Source of the DNA: Paracentrotus lividus
Lineage: Eukaryota; Echinodermata; Echinoidea; Camarodonta; Echinidae
Length of the DNA stretch: 64,000 nucleotides
Assembly: GCA_940671915.1 (NCBI GenBank)
Contig: CALNVZ010002100.1
Span: 11,368,568-11,432,567 of the forward strand
Reading direction: 5' to 3'
This document shows, one piece after another, positions 34,957 through 49,172 of the stretch. The translations under genes were made by a program, and so were the position numbers. Numbering within the stretch: position 1 is the stretch's first letter; the number at the start of each line of letters is the position of its first letter. Below the pieces are notes generated by a model. The model worked only from the letters and a program-made list of their open reading frames with translations. It had not been told where the DNA came from and did no database searches.

Positions 34957-37900
34957 GAGGGATACTTAACTTCAGAGATTTTTTTTCATAAAACAACAGT
35001 TGAAACTCTATTTGTAGTTGTATAGCATGTAGTACAAATGCAAATTGCAAATAGCCAATCACTGCTCATATTCCAAAGAAAAAGCCTATTCAAAAGTGTG
35101 AAGAAACTGTCATATTTAATATTTAAGTATTTGCCTTTTGCAACATAGCTGATCCAAAATTTAAAGTACAGTCATTTGGATGATATGTGTACTTGGTAAT
35201 TTTTCGAGTGGAGGTCACACGTATTAATCATGAGAAATGTTGCTTAACTTTATAAAACCTGTTCATTTTTAATGCTGCCTTTCCTTCTCCCCCTTGTATC
35301 AAGGGAGTATATCCTGATTTAAACAATAAATGTTACCATGGTAACAGGATGACATAGCACATTGGTTAATTTCTTCCTAGAACAATACTTCATGATGTGC
35401 ATATGGTAAGGGAATGTTGGTGACGAGGGGTAACAGGGTGTTTGGGACCTTGATGTCAGATTGGACCTGTTTCACATCAATTAATTGGTTAGTTTCATGA
35501 TGTGATGATGTGAAGATTAGTCATTTTTTTACTTGATCTGGATGCTCTGACCTGGCATAGATTAAAAAAAAAAAAATTCAAATGTATCTTTTTTTTTCTC
35601 ACCTCTATTTCTCACCATTCATATGCACCACCTATCAATAAGATTACTGATGATGTTGCCGTTAGCTCATAAAATAAGGCAGAATCAGTTTAAGCCGGTT
35701 TCTTTTAAAATGTGACCCTTTTATCAAGGTCAAGATTATAGCTTTTAATCTTCATCTACTCTTGTTTTTAAAGAGAGAGAGAGAATCTCTGAATGGGGCA
35801 TTCTTTTTCAATTTCGGTTTCATATGAAAGAATTTTATATTTTATTGACGCATCAAGACAATATGGATTTTGTGCAATATCTAAGCACTATAAAACTGTG
35901 CTTTGAGACAATTAAGAAATAAAGGCATCTATAACGATACATCAAACATTTTGTTTGGGATGTCTTTACATAATCTGAGTTGATGTTCTTGAAATTATTT
36001 TGACATTTGCATGTTAGCTGATAATTTTTGTGGTTCGCCCTCACCAGGGGTGGTGAAGTTACTCTACTGGGCGCAGAAGTCCAAGTCACAAGACCTCATT
36101 CTAACCCCTAATTATAGAGCTAGATTTATATCAAAAGTCATCTTTTTGGTATCTGCATGTCATAAAGTCATACCCTTATTTTGTTTTTCACATTTTTCAA
36201 ATACCTAGAATGACTCTATTACTATATTAATAAAGCAGACACAGATTTGAGAGTTGCATTCCATTTGATAGACACATTTTGGAAACCCACAATAATATCT
36301 AAAATCAAATTTTGGTTCTCAATTTAACCTGTTGATTGTATAAGATATTTGATCAAATAATTACTTAAATTTGCAGTAAAAATTTAACCAGATAATTATA
36401 CATGTACCCATTCCCCCCCCCCCCCCCGGTTTAATTTTTATCTTTGCATCTTACCAATATCTTAATGCAAGATCCATTTTGAAAAAAAAAAATCCTCTCA
36501 TAATTCAATATAAGTTGAATTGAAGGGCTATTCAAAACATTTTACAAACTTTTACATCTTATTAAAAGCTTTACATAAGTTCCTCAAATACTAGTTATGT
36601 TCACACGGGACCATCGGGGTTTTAGTCCTCGAGAACAGTATCCTTAAGAATTTAAACACCGACGGCTTGTTCCGAGTTACGTTCACACGGGGTGCTTGTC
36701 CTCGAGAACAGTGTCCTCGAGGACAAGCGAGCGGCTCGATGACCGGAAGTACAAGTTGTAGGTAGCGCGCGCAATTCATTTCCCCCTACGTCGCTCCAGT
36801 GGGGCCGGAAGTTTAACCTATGCAAGGGGTCACTCTTGTCCTCGAGAACACTAACTCTAAGCTGAAATCCCGTCCACACGGTCAAACGCGCGATCGGGGA
36901 CCACCCACCGCTTGGAGTTAACTTGGAGTTAAGAGTCTTAACCCTAAGATCTGTCGAGAACATACACACAAGTTGTCCTCGAGAACATAAACACCAAGAT
37001 CGTTCACACGGGCCTTAACTCTAAGTTAATCCAGTTATCCTTAAGGACTATGTTCTTAAGGATAACTTGGAGTTAACTTGGAGTTAGGCCTACCGTGTGA
37101 ACGTACTAATATTTCTTTACAGCAGGAAAGTGTGTAGAATGTTTGTGTCAACACTCATTTCTAAATTTGGAACAAAAGTGGCCATTGAAAATGAAGGGGG
37201 TTGACCTCCTTATTTCTTTTGTGATGACAAAATAAAATCTACTTGGAAAAATATTTTGCCCAAGGGAAATAATTTCTTGATAAATAGTTATTTGGTAGGT
37301 CACACATGTTTGCAATTTTTCAATCATATTTTCTAAGAAGGTTTTAAGAATAATTGAAAGAGCAGATTAGTTAGCATGCCCTTTCTTTAGAATTTGGAAA
37401 ACAATTTTGAATGTACTTAAGATGACTAATCATTCCATATGAATGGGATATTCCGAAAAGTAATATTAGAGATTGTTGTTTTGAAAAGCAGGATCTTTAG
37501 CATGTGGACTCCGATTCCATTCTACCCCTTTCATACTTTCTTTGAAGTAGGTATTTTGTAATAAGGACAAAGAGCGAACTTTGGCCAAGCATGTCAAGAA
37601 ATGATGCTAATTCCTCTATAAGCTAGGTTCATGGCAAAACTATGTTCTTAATAAAAATATCAACATTCCACAATAATACAACGAACATATGACAGTTCTC
37701 TAACAATTTTGTTTTTCTCTCTCTTCTCCCTTTCTTCTTCACTTTTCTCTTCATATTTTTCTGTATTTTGAAATGTTATTCCAATTATGATCATTTAGAC
37801 TTCCAGTATTATGCCTCAACTTTGAGTATTCTAAAAGCATATCATATATTATCACAATGAATTAACAATCATAAATATTTACATTGTTAAATTACCCTTC

Positions 37901-38726
37901 TTTTGAATGAACTCATAATGTGGTTGAATAGCTGAGGTCATTAACTTCTCCTATGCCGTGGGCGCAAGTCCCATCCAAGAATGTTATCATTCATGTTTAT
38001 TGCATACATATTGGTATTTCACATTGTTCAGTATTTTATCCCATGGATAAGTAAAATAAAAACCAAATTTAACAACAACAAAAATAAAGGAACAAAGACT
38101 TTAAAATTTAGCCCGCAGAGTTTGATTTCTATCTAGAAATATATATTTTCCAACTTTATATTCACCTTCAAGCCAAGGTGAGAATGACGCAGGCTTCATA
38201 CAATTTGTTTCCTATGTTATCCGCCCCCATGTCCCAACTTTCCTGGTATCATAAATGTGAGATACAGTGATAAAAAACATTTCTACAACATTTTATGGCA
38301 TCGGAAAAGGTGATAAAATCTTTACAGAAACTTACCTGCAGAAGGTAGGGCAAGTTGAAGGAGTCGAGAAGGTGAATTCAAGTACATGAAAAGAGAAAAG
38401 AAATAAACACTGTCAAAAGAAATAAATCACTTTTACTCTTGTGTGAGATGAATCAAATCCTTTAAACCATTAAAAGAAATTTGTCTCTAGGCTTCCATTA
38501 TAATGGTTATTTATGAAACTTAATTCATATCAATTTACAGAATTTACTATAAAAAAACAGACAAAAACAATGAAAATCCAGAATAACTTTGTTAGAACTT
38601 TTGAGGCAAACTCTCAATGAAATTTGATCGATAGTAACCAAAAATAAATGAGTTTATCCATGAAAAGCTACAAGTCTGGAGAAATGGTTATTTCTAGTAA
38701 TTTTTAAGGCATGTTATGAGACTTGA
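34957..38726 (-). repeat. right arm of the ~3.8-kb inverted repeat
   Basis: Reverse complement of 30813-34646 with allele-like differences, for example GGAAGAGCAGC against GGAAAGGCAGC and CTATTGTGC against CTATGTTGC. It stops exactly at the 25-N gap. It most likely represents the same locus, possibly the other haplotype, folded back by the assembler. Confidence 0.92.
36599..37102. mobile_element. mirror image of MITE copy 2 in the right arm
   Basis: Same element as 32466-32974 in reverse orientation, with a few indels. It should not be counted as an independent insertion. The open frame at 36652-36969 mirrors the one in copy 2. Confidence 0.8.
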
Positions 38727-38751
38727 NNNNNNNNNNNNNNNNNNNNNNNNN
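38727..38751. other. assembly gap (25 Ns)
   Basis: Short fixed-size run of N at the junction between the right arm and the repeated spacer. Confidence 0.99.
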
Positions 38752-39061
38752 TTTAAAAATGCAAATCTTATTCTAGAAAGACTATACTGGAATTGAGGAG
38801 ATATTCATTTCTGTACTATGCCTTTTTGTACTCCCTAAACTCAAACCCAGAGATAAATTATCAGTGAGATAACTTTGACACAATATTTCAGTTTATGTCG
38901 ACTAATGATCTGGAACAAATTGATACCTTCCGATATCTCATCTGGTGTTGTCTTTAGCCATCATCGAATACAGAAACTAACCTTGCATTTCTAACTTCAG
39001 CCCGAACATCATTATGATTTCAACTATATTATATGTATGCTCCCTTGCCCAGCTAATGAAG
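38752..39061 (+). repeat. 310-base spacer (copy 2), start of the resumed contig
   Basis: Matches 34647-34956 over the same 310 bases, starting and ending at the same positions, then continues into unique sequence (GCAAATCTGTTATTGAAG). This is what a contig resuming after a fold-back would look like. Confidence 0.9.
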
Positions 39062-42000
39062 CAAATCTGTTATTGAAGCAATTTTTATTATTAATTTTAG
39101 AATCCTTTTTGAGTTTGGTTGTCTTCAATTTAGCGAGTGGGTGTTCATGACAGTTTTGCTCTGATGAGCTTGTCAACTAATAGATCTACCATCATTCATA
39201 TATTGTCCAATAATAGACAGAAGGGTGTTGCTATGTCAGATTACATAATACAAGGCCCTTCTGCCTCTCAGAAAATAATTTTTCTTTAAGAATAAACTGT
39301 GCTACCTTTAGAGAGGGAGCGGAAGTGAGGAAGTAGCCTTTTAAAACATGTATTTATTATTTTTTTTTTTAAATAATATTTTCTTCTTTTTTTTTTCTTC
39401 TTTTTTTTTTTAAATTCATGTTTCAGTCTAGTAAAAATAGCTTGAGTTTTGTTAAGACTGACCCTGGTTCATCCCTTTTTTCCAGATAAATGTATTAGTG
39501 ATAAATCTTTGTCTCATCATTGGTATGTTTATTTAAATGCATGTGTATCCTATATGTGCTAAACATTTTGACCTTATTAAAAAGCAGTCATGAGTAAACA
39601 TAACGTATTATGAATAATTTGTTGTACTTGTGTAATTTTTCTATAGGTTCTTTGTAGACTTATGTCCAAAATGATTCATTTTCTCAGTAATACATCATTG
39701 ACAAAGAATTAAGGCATATCTCTGGCTTTTTGTATTAACAATTACTGGTATACTAATCCTAAATCATAATGCAAAATGATAAGCTAATCATAAGGTACTG
39801 TCTTCATTTTAGAATGAACCATCTCAAGAACAATAATATTTCCATTGAATGAATAAAGAATAATAGATTGCGGATGTTTCAACTGTATTAAAGTATGCTT
39901 ATTAGCATGTCTTTGAAATGACATTTTCTCCTTCATTTCTTTATTGATGGTTTATGATTTACGAGTTTATGCAGTCATATTTAACTTGAGAACTGTGCCA
40001 AGTGATCCTTTGTGATTAGTATATTTCCGTGAAGACATTTTGAATTAATCAGGTGAATATATCCCCAATGTCCGCAGAATAAGGTTTCTAGACCGCACCC
40101 ATTTGATATATGATGAATGAAAACGCGGATGAGGTTAAAGCTAGGTATTGTCTTGAGGGAGGAGTGGGGTGGGGCAGGCTCTGTTTAAAGTGCTCCATAG
40201 TAAGCAAGCACGCTTCTGCCGCTTGCCATTTTTTAGCTCTTTTTCCTCTTTTATAGCTATTTTTGCCATTTTGTAACCCTTTTAAAAGCAGCAAATTTTG
40301 CCGCTTATGATATTTCCATAGGACTTTGTACACAAATGGCAACAAAACAGCAAACTTTGTTGTTTCTGCACAGCTTGCTCAAATAAGCTTGCTCATTTTC
40401 ATCACAACAACTGTAAATGAGAGTTACAACATTTTTTTAAATAATCATATCATGTAGGTTATAACTCTAATAGACATGATGAATCATTTTTTTTAAAGAT
40501 GAGGTTGACTTTAAGTTGATTAATTTTGCAAAGAGAGGACATAATATAGTTGAGTAGTTTTCTAAGTACAAACTTTTTCATTCATAATGAAAGGGGAAAA
40601 AAGGTGAAGGAAGTGACCACGCTATATCAGAATTTAGAAAGTAAGGAACTTACAGAGAAAAAGAGAAATCATAAAAAAACAGAACATTAACCATTTTTTA
40701 TGAAACTGACATCAAATGTACAGAAACAACACAAATATACAAAATTGTGACCACTATCTATGGGTTAATGAAAGGTAGAAGACTGAACAAAGAGATATAG
40801 AGAGAGGATCAGAAATGACTCCCGATTTGACCCTAAAACCGGAAGATCTTAGCTCCAGGATGCAGAGATGATCATTCCATCCAACCACTATGGGATGAAA
40901 CTTTATCCATCAAAATGAAAGATGTAGTTTTGAGATGGTGCTTGCTATTGCATTCACCCATCTGCTACTTACCCGTCTTTACGTTGTTAAAATACTCTAA
41001 GGAATCGGGACGGTTGTCCTACCTGTAAATAATATGTTGTGAAAAGTATTGCTCATAACTGACTCAATTATTTGTACCAACATTTGTATTCTTACACTGC
41101 ACGTTGGTATTCTTAGTTGATTATGGAAAAACAGAGGAAGATAGAGAATCGGTGGTTTGAAAGTACAATGTTATAGGAAGGAGAGAGATAAGGGGAGGGA
41201 AAGAGAAGAATATGATAAGAGAAGAGTAAAGAACAAAGAAAGAGTTGAGACAATTGTGTAAATTACTATTAATGATATCTGTTACAAAATATCTTCTGTA
41301 CAATCTTAAGAGTTGTCAGAATTAATAATGCAAGGCATATAATAAACTGTTTGTGTATTTTGATAATAACACTTCAAATTCATAGCTGCATAACTTACAT
41401 ATCTCATTCTGCTATTTCTACTTTCATTACTTCCAGTAGATATAAATAAATAAATGAATAAATAAGAGTTAAATTGAAAGTACTTGATAGAAGTATGATA
41501 TTTTGAAAGAACTAGTTTCCAAAACGATAAATTCTATTTAAAATTAATGTCTTAACCTTTCATTCAAACATTAATCATGTTGGGCATATTTAAAAAAAAA
41601 AAAAAATTAAAAAAATGATGAAGCTGTCTGACTTCATCTCTTGGGGAATTATACTTTTTTCTTCTACTTTTGGTCATTGAATTTGTACAATGGAGAGAAT
41701 TATCTTGAGACCATAGTCTTTCGTTTTCATATTTCATTCTGGAGATGAAATCATAGCCTAATCAATACTTGGCGAACTAATTGTTTGCTTAGATTGCTCA
41801 ATGTTAGTTTTAAAATCTCCACCAGGAAATTTGAGGTATTTTCTTGATTTTAACATAACTCAAAAGGAAATTAACATGTGAAAGTATTGTTAAAGTCTAG
41901 ACATTTGATTAAAATATCTCTGATATTCCATCTAAATCAAAACACTAGTGTCCTTCTTTGAACCCAAGAACCCAAAGCCTGATCCCGCAACGAAACTGAA

Positions 42001-45000
42001 ATATGACACACACATCTCAAGACCAAAACTTCATGAATGAAATCTTGATTTTCAATTGCTCTTCCCTACAATTCTATTATTTTCTGGACTAGACAAATGA
42101 GGATTAAGAGAAGGGGTATGTGGGCGTAATTTAACTTTGTTGGCCCTTGTGGTGTATTTGCTGTATTTTGGTGTCCTATCTTGTCAACCCCTATTATCTG
42201 CCAGACGAGTTGTTTCTAGATTCAATTTATGAGGGAATTGAATATATTACCACCAGACCACGGATTGTATCCTGAGACGACAGGGACAAATGAAGACTCG
42301 GTTTGACCCTCTGAGGGGGGGGGGGGAAGAGAAGGATTTATAAATATTAGGGTTTCTATCACTTGTGGCACACATCTTAGCAATGGGACCTACAGGTATG
42401 CCAGTTAGATCCCTATTACCGTTTCGGAGGAATTTTCTCTTTTTGTTGTGCTTGTGCTGTGCTTCCGTATTGAAACTCCTCATTGGGAAATATAGAAATT
42501 TTCTTACCTGATAAATTGCTTACATATTGTGGTTGCTCCTCTCCGTCTACAAGAACTGTTCTATTTGACACATTTGACAATCTTTAGCAAAATTCCATAT
42601 TTGGAATTGTGGAAATATTTTGTTACTGAATAATATTGTTCAACGTCTCATTGTTAAATGTCAGTGCAGTTGATTAATGCCCTTCTGGCCCTTAATTAAT
42701 TATAGGTCCTTTATATTTTATACGTTTGAAATGACTATGGTTATCACAAAAATGAGACAGATTTTAATCGGTATAAATTATCGTCTAAGATTTTGATCGG
42801 TTTGTTTTGCGGCTCAGGAATAGGAAAGCGGCAAAATGTCAATCTTGATAAGAACTATTGTGGTTGAGATCACTGCTTGAATGAATCAGAGAAATAGGTG
42901 GTCAACTCCAAGAGAGAGAAAAGGCAACAGAGGGAGAGAGATGATTATGGAGAGATATGCAAAGGATGGGAACTAGAGTGAGAGAGGGGGGGGGGGGTGT
43001 CAAGAGTAAAATGAAATTTTATAGATAGTGGCAGTATGTATAATGTTGATGAGGAAATGAAAGATTAACTTTAACACAATGAACATGACATGCCAAGGAA
43101 CCTGCCACTGACACATTAACCCAAATTTTCTGACTAATTGAGTCATTTTTTACATTAAAAACCTGACTTTCAGTCCGATAGCTCAATTATTATACTAAAA
43201 TGTTAGGGATAGATCCAAAATATTAAAAAACTAAAAGGAACTATTATGCATCACATTACATTTTCCTGTTGCAAATTGCATATAGGACCAACAAACATTG
43301 CGGACATCAGAATGTAATGGGCTGTTTAAAATACAACAGACAAAAAGTATTGGTTTACTCTAAGAACTTTGTGTGAAAAATTGGATGTAAATTGAATTAG
43401 ATCAAAATTATGATATAATTAGAGTATAACAATAGCAGGAATCCGGTGCAGATGGACTTCAAAATTAAACACTTCAATTCAATATTATATAAATCTATTA
43501 AAGAACTTTCAATATGGACCTTATACATAAGAACAAACATCACTCAGTCCTTATCCCCCCCCCCCAAAAAAAAAAAAGTAAAAGAAAAAAAAGATGCACT
43601 GTAACATATAGAGTTCTGATCAATTGCACCAAATTGTAACCAATCAGGATCCTTGTGGCATGGACTTCTTGCATAAAGTTTCATTGTGAACCGATTAGAA
43701 TGGTTGTTTCAAATTTGCAATTGAACTTAACTTTTTTGTTACAGGCATGAGTCTTATATGCATGTAGGCCTACAGGTATCATATCGTTTTAGCAGTATAT
43801 CAAATATTTGTTGATGTCAAAATCTGTGACACATCCCCTCCCCCATGATGACTTCGTCGAAGGAAACCTTCGGCAGCTGACCAGGCGACCATTCAGCCAT
43901 CTTCTCTAAATCAGTTTTGACACCTTTTTACTATTGTTCCGCTTAAGCCAGGTTTTTGTACTTTAGTTTTCGGATGCTTTCCTTCACTTCCATGAGAAAT
44001 TGCACGTCAGGTTGGCACGAAATGGGACCTGCTAATTGTAGCCAGAGGAATTATGGAGGAAAAAGCAATGGCATATATTGATAAGAGAAGCAGATTTTGG
44101 GAAACAGTTTGTATCTAGCATCCCTCATTATCTGACAGAATGATTAATGTTTCTGTGAATAAAGGACCTGAATGTTTAAATGTAACAATTGTCCAATGAC
44201 CTTACAAAGTATGAACATGTGAAAGGGATCCTGAATTGTTAGCATTTCATGATAAAGGAATATCAGTGCATTTTATCATCAAGAAAAATCTCTCAAGCTA
44301 CACCTCATTGTTGATGTGTAATTATAGGATTTGTTTTGATTCTAAATCTCTCGGACTTTTATGCTGAAGGAATTCTGTTACGCTCCGTCATGAAATGATA
44401 CCTAACTTCCGGTAGAGCAACATTAGATCATAAATGTCTAAATAGACAGCTGTTAAGTGATACACATTAACCTAAACCTATTCAATATAGGTTAATCAAT
44501 GTGAAAGTGATTTCTTGATCGTTTGAGCCACAGTTTCTCATTCCGTAGTTAATCACTGACCCTCAGACGATCAAATTATTAGGACGATGAAGTTATTTCT
44601 ACTTGGAAACCTGCCTAAGTGCCAAGCATGTGAATCTTATTAATACATGATTGCAGCGATTAGGGGATCATCTCCAGTCATTTTCTCTCTCTTGTTTTTC
44701 TTGTCTGTCACAGTTTATGCTTCTCGTTAGGAAGAACGACCCCACGTGAAATCCCAAAATCAAACCATTCGATGCAGGTTCTTCGTTTCCATATTACACA
44801 AGATTGCATTATAAAGACTGACAGTTATGACTTGTGCTTTTGGGCAGACAGTTATGAGCAGTATGTACTCATGGGTTTTTATGAGTCATAGATAAAAAGT
44901 GAGTTAAATTGGGAATACCTTATTCTTATTACTTAAAAATGATTTCTTCTAGGAATACCACTTTAGGAGAAAATTTTGGAGTTTAGTCATATCTGGATTA

Positions 45001-46026
45001 TGGAGTGTAAACACAACTCAGGAGCAGAAAATTACTATAAAAATTTTGAAAATGTTTTTATTCACCTGAAAGGTTTTGGTGGTTTGGTGCAAGGTGATCA
45101 GGATATCTTTGCTAATAGTGCTAAAATGGGCTCATCACTAGCCCAGATTACAAAAAAAAAGCAAAATAAAGTAGAAAGTGGCTATAGTATTAAATTGATG
45201 CATTATGTGTAGACTTTAATCTTTCAATCAGTCATACACAAATAGCAAAGGCATTTGGATTTTTTTTTTTTTTTAATGAAAACATCTTATAATTATGTGA
45301 ATGTACTTTTTCAAAATATTGATCCAAAAGTGTTTCATGTTCTTTCAATCTAATAGAAAAGAGGGAATAGCTGCAGCAAAACGATGATGAGAAAGAAGAA
45401 GGTTGAGCTTAAAGAAAAGATGATTACATGTAACAGTTCCAGAGAGTCAAAACAGGATAAGTCATTGACGGGAAGTGGCTGAATTCTTCCTGAAATAGAA
45501 AACTCAAAGTCTCATTTCTTTAATGAATTTCATCTGGATCCAACAGATAGCAACATAAAAATCACTCAAGTCTCTATATGAGATGGATTTTGTGGTGCAT
45601 ATCATGTAAAGCGCTGAATGATATAATAGTTGGAAGACGCATTCCTGTCACCATTTTTGCTATGTTGTGGTCAGATGTTGGAATCGAAACCAAGACAGTG
45701 AAGGTGTTGATGGGGTGTAGCATATGTCCATACCAGTCCATGACTGTCAAAAATAGAATCATCCGGTTATCATTTTATTATTTTATTCTAGAACGAAATA
45801 GCAATAAAGTGATACTTTTCAAAGCTACTGGAATGCAAAATTGCAAATAACTTTTTCCCTATAGGCTTGTAAGTTCCTTTGCAGGAAGGGATCATATATT
45901 ACTGGGGTAACTAACTTTCAAATGAATTGTATGATGTAATTGTGCATGATTTGATATCGGAAAACATGATTTTCACTTATGCTGACATAACATTTAATCC
46001 ACAGAAAATGGCTTTTGTGACTAATA
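39062..46026. other. non-coding, no gene recognised
   Basis: AT-rich sequence with homopolymer runs (T-rich near 39358-39412; G near 42318 and 42989; C/A near 43554-43577). Open frames at 40088-40345, 42247-42483, 44976-45212 and 45578-45850 show no family resemblance. Confidence 0.5.
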
Positions 46027-46381
46027 CAGTCTGTGTAAAAAACATGGTATAGTCGGGGAAAAAATTGTTTAGGTGTGAAATATTTTTAAATAATGTGTGT
46101 ATGTGGTACCAAAATAAAGCCAAAAGATTTTACTTGCTGATGCGCTTTGTTCTGTATGATTTGCTTTCGTAAAACAAAAGTTATGCTAAATTTTGTGCGA
46201 CAAGGAACAAGTCGAAATTGAGCACTTCATGGCCATTATGCGAAACCTATACACAAAGGCATGGGACAAAGGCAGTCTGATCTTCCTGCTTTATGAAAAT
46301 ACAAAACAATAGCAGGCTGTGGTTAATCTTCATACTATAAAAAATGTTTTCCACTTGTACCATTTAATTTGACACAGACTG
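46027..46381. mobile_element. Tc1/mariner-type MITE, CAGTCTGTGT ends with TA target
   Basis: TA dinucleotides at 46025-46026 and 46382-46383 flank a 355-base segment starting CAGTCTGTGTAAAAAA and, inverted, CAGTCTGTGTCAAATTAA. TA duplication and short CAGT-starting inverted ends are typical of Tc1/mariner transposons. There is no transposase, so the copy is non-autonomous. Confidence 0.65.
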
Positions 46382-46383
46382 TA

Positions 46384-49170
46384 TAGGGTTTGAAAGGGTT
46401 TTATGTCAGGTGTAATAGTCCAGGGCTATTTGATTAGTGCGCGAATGTCATAGAATCCATTCAAGGCTACCTGTATGTGCTTGAACATTTTATAAAATCT
46501 GTATAAAAGATTGATCTTCCAAAAACTTTTCTTTACTAAGTGTTTATCTCATATGTACATTATGTTTATTGACCATGAGGTGTCTTAATGTCTATTTTCT
46601 TGTTTTTTCACCCCAATTAAAATAATTGATTGACTAATTTTTTTACCTGTATCACTTTATATCTCTCTTTTTTCATAACTTGCCACTTGTTTATTATTAT
46701 TTAGCTTCATATACTCCTTGTCTTTAGCTCTTATTTTGCCCCTCTTAAAATCTCTTTTGCATCTCTTCTATTTCCTTACCTCCATTCCCCTATCCCCAAA
46801 TCCCTTCTGTTGATCATAAAGTTCACTCATTCATAGAAAGGTTGATTTCATCATTGTTTTGGTAAATATGATGATGCATATCTGAGGAACTTGTTTGTTT
46901 CCTGAGGTGTATAGATTGGTAAATTCAGGTAAACCAACATTTCCACTTCATTTGACCCATATCAACCAAACAAAAACTCTCTTTGCGGCAATTTGAAATC
47001 TTAAACATTGTCTGGATCTCCTTATGATTTCCCTTGTTGTGACCTCAATTCAGACTATCCTGCCCTACTTGTTACCATTCCTAAATTTCATTAAACAACA
47101 TCGTTAACTAAAACAACTTCTTGATTAAAAAGTGGTCTACCGCTTCTTGAAGGATGTAGAGGGAGCTCAGGGGAAACGAAGGTCCGAGGGATAGGCAGAC
47201 AAGCATCCCGGTATCCATGGTAACCTATAAACATAATCCCAGACAGCTGGGGTTGAATCACTCATTGATTTGAAGGAGGTCCTCATGAAGATGTAGCTGT
47301 TGCTTTCTTTTTTTTTCTTCATCTCTCTCCTTTCCAATGGTTGTAAGCCTCTGTCATCTTCATTGTCATCTTAAAAGGGAATGTTCCGTAGGGAACTTGT
47401 ATTTCTGTCAGAGGAAGTTGGGTGTTGATTTGAAACATTTAAAAAGAGGTCAGGGAAATCTTTAGAGAACGGCAATGAGAAACTTTCTTCAGATCAAGTT
47501 ATTGTATCCATTACAAATATTCCCAAATCGAATGTCATCCAATGGCGCCATTAAGGTTTCCATTACAGTTATTCTTCAGAGTATGGTTATCAATGCAGTT
47601 AATCAAGAACCTGATAAAGCTTTTTTATTGATTACAAGTTTGGATGAAACCTGATTCTGCACCAATCGAAAGGCCAGGACTCAAAGCATTAACCTTCTTG
47701 GATTCCAGTCAGCTTTAAGTTGCAAATTACAGTAGCTCATGAAGCATTGGGCGAAACCGAACAACAGCCTAATGTTTTAATCAAGTGACAATGTGTTCTT
47801 GAATATTCAAGATATTTATGGCAATCACCCTCCATGATGTCAACAGAAGAATAGAAGAATAATAAACATATTGAAAGCATATTTTCATAAATGGCCCTGT
47901 CTCCTACCACTTCCCCAACGCTTAAAAAAGTGCATTGATATTTTATCAATGAATTAATCCATACCAGATGATGAAAGCCAGTCATGGGCAACGTCTCAAG
48001 AAGCTCTCTCCATCTCATCCAGAGGCTCTCCCGAGGGAGGACATGGGGAGGGAAGGGGTAGTGGACGCAGGAAGGCACCGATAAGAACCACCAGATTCAA
48101 GCTGAAAATAATGTTAGGAGAGAAGAGGAGGAAGGGTTGGTGGTTGTCTGGGGTAGGATGGGTCGCCAGCCAACAAAATCAACTAGTTTTCCATTTCATA
48201 CCATATTTCACTTCTTTATTTTTGGAGGCTGGGGAGGTGGAGTAAGGGGGCAGGAATCATATGAAAATCACAGGGTGTATATGTTTTCAGAATCACTGTT
48301 TTTATCCAAGTAGTCTTTTTGCACTAAATTAATAAAAGAAATTTGAGAACTAAAGCTTAAAAGAGTTTTAATTGATTTTAAAACATTTATTTAATATATA
48401 TGTGTTGGTATTACTTCATATTAAGCCTATTTATTTCAACACATTTTGAGTAAACTCTATTCATGTCTGAGCCCTGTTCAATGATTAACAGGAGCCGAGA
48501 CTGAGTGGGTGTCTAATTCAGCCTATAAATATCCATTAATATCCATATTCTCTCTCTTCTCTAATTCATTCATTCATTCTTTAATTGTTTTGAATGAGAT
48601 GGGGGTTCGGAACCGCAGACTATGGAAGCAAAAAGATCGTAATTGTGTGTTCCTTTTGTCCTGAAACATCGTTTCCTGCCCAGAGGAGTTGACTCATTGC
48701 GTATTGTGTGCTGTGTCCAAGAACAGCGAAGCAGGGTCATTTACACTTGATGCCTAGGGGTCTGGATGTACCAGTATATCACACCCCTCCCCCACCCCTT
48801 ACCCTGTGCCAATGTAAACACTATTTAGGTAGATTATATTTGAGTAAAAGGCATGAAAGCTGAAATTTATAATGCATTGAAGACATTGAGTTTTACAACT
48901 ATGTACCACGATTACATTAATAAATTGATAAACAGTTATTGACATAAGTCTTGTTATATTCTTCCTGAAATGTGCCTTTGGCATCAGTCTTTACATTTAA
49001 TAATAGTAATAATAATAATATAATAATGATATGTATTTTTAAAGCACACTTTTCTGATGCAATACCACTCAAGGTGCAAATATTATTATTATTATTTTGT
49101 AAATGCTGCTTTAAAAAAAAAAAAAAAAATAATGCAAAAACAGGATTGAATAAAATAAAGAATTTTATAT
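46384..49170. other. non-coding, no gene recognised
   Basis: AT-rich sequence. An imperfect RFX-like site (GTATCCATGGTAAC) lies near 47211-47224. The 113-codon minus-strand frame at 47737-48078 is not recognisable. An ATT/AAT microsatellite and a T/A-run occur near 49001-49130. Confidence 0.5.
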
Positions 49171-49172
49171 TA

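Noticed and set aside
47737..48078. 113-codon minus frame
   Set aside because: No recognisable motif, signal or splice context; similar lengths occur by chance in this window.
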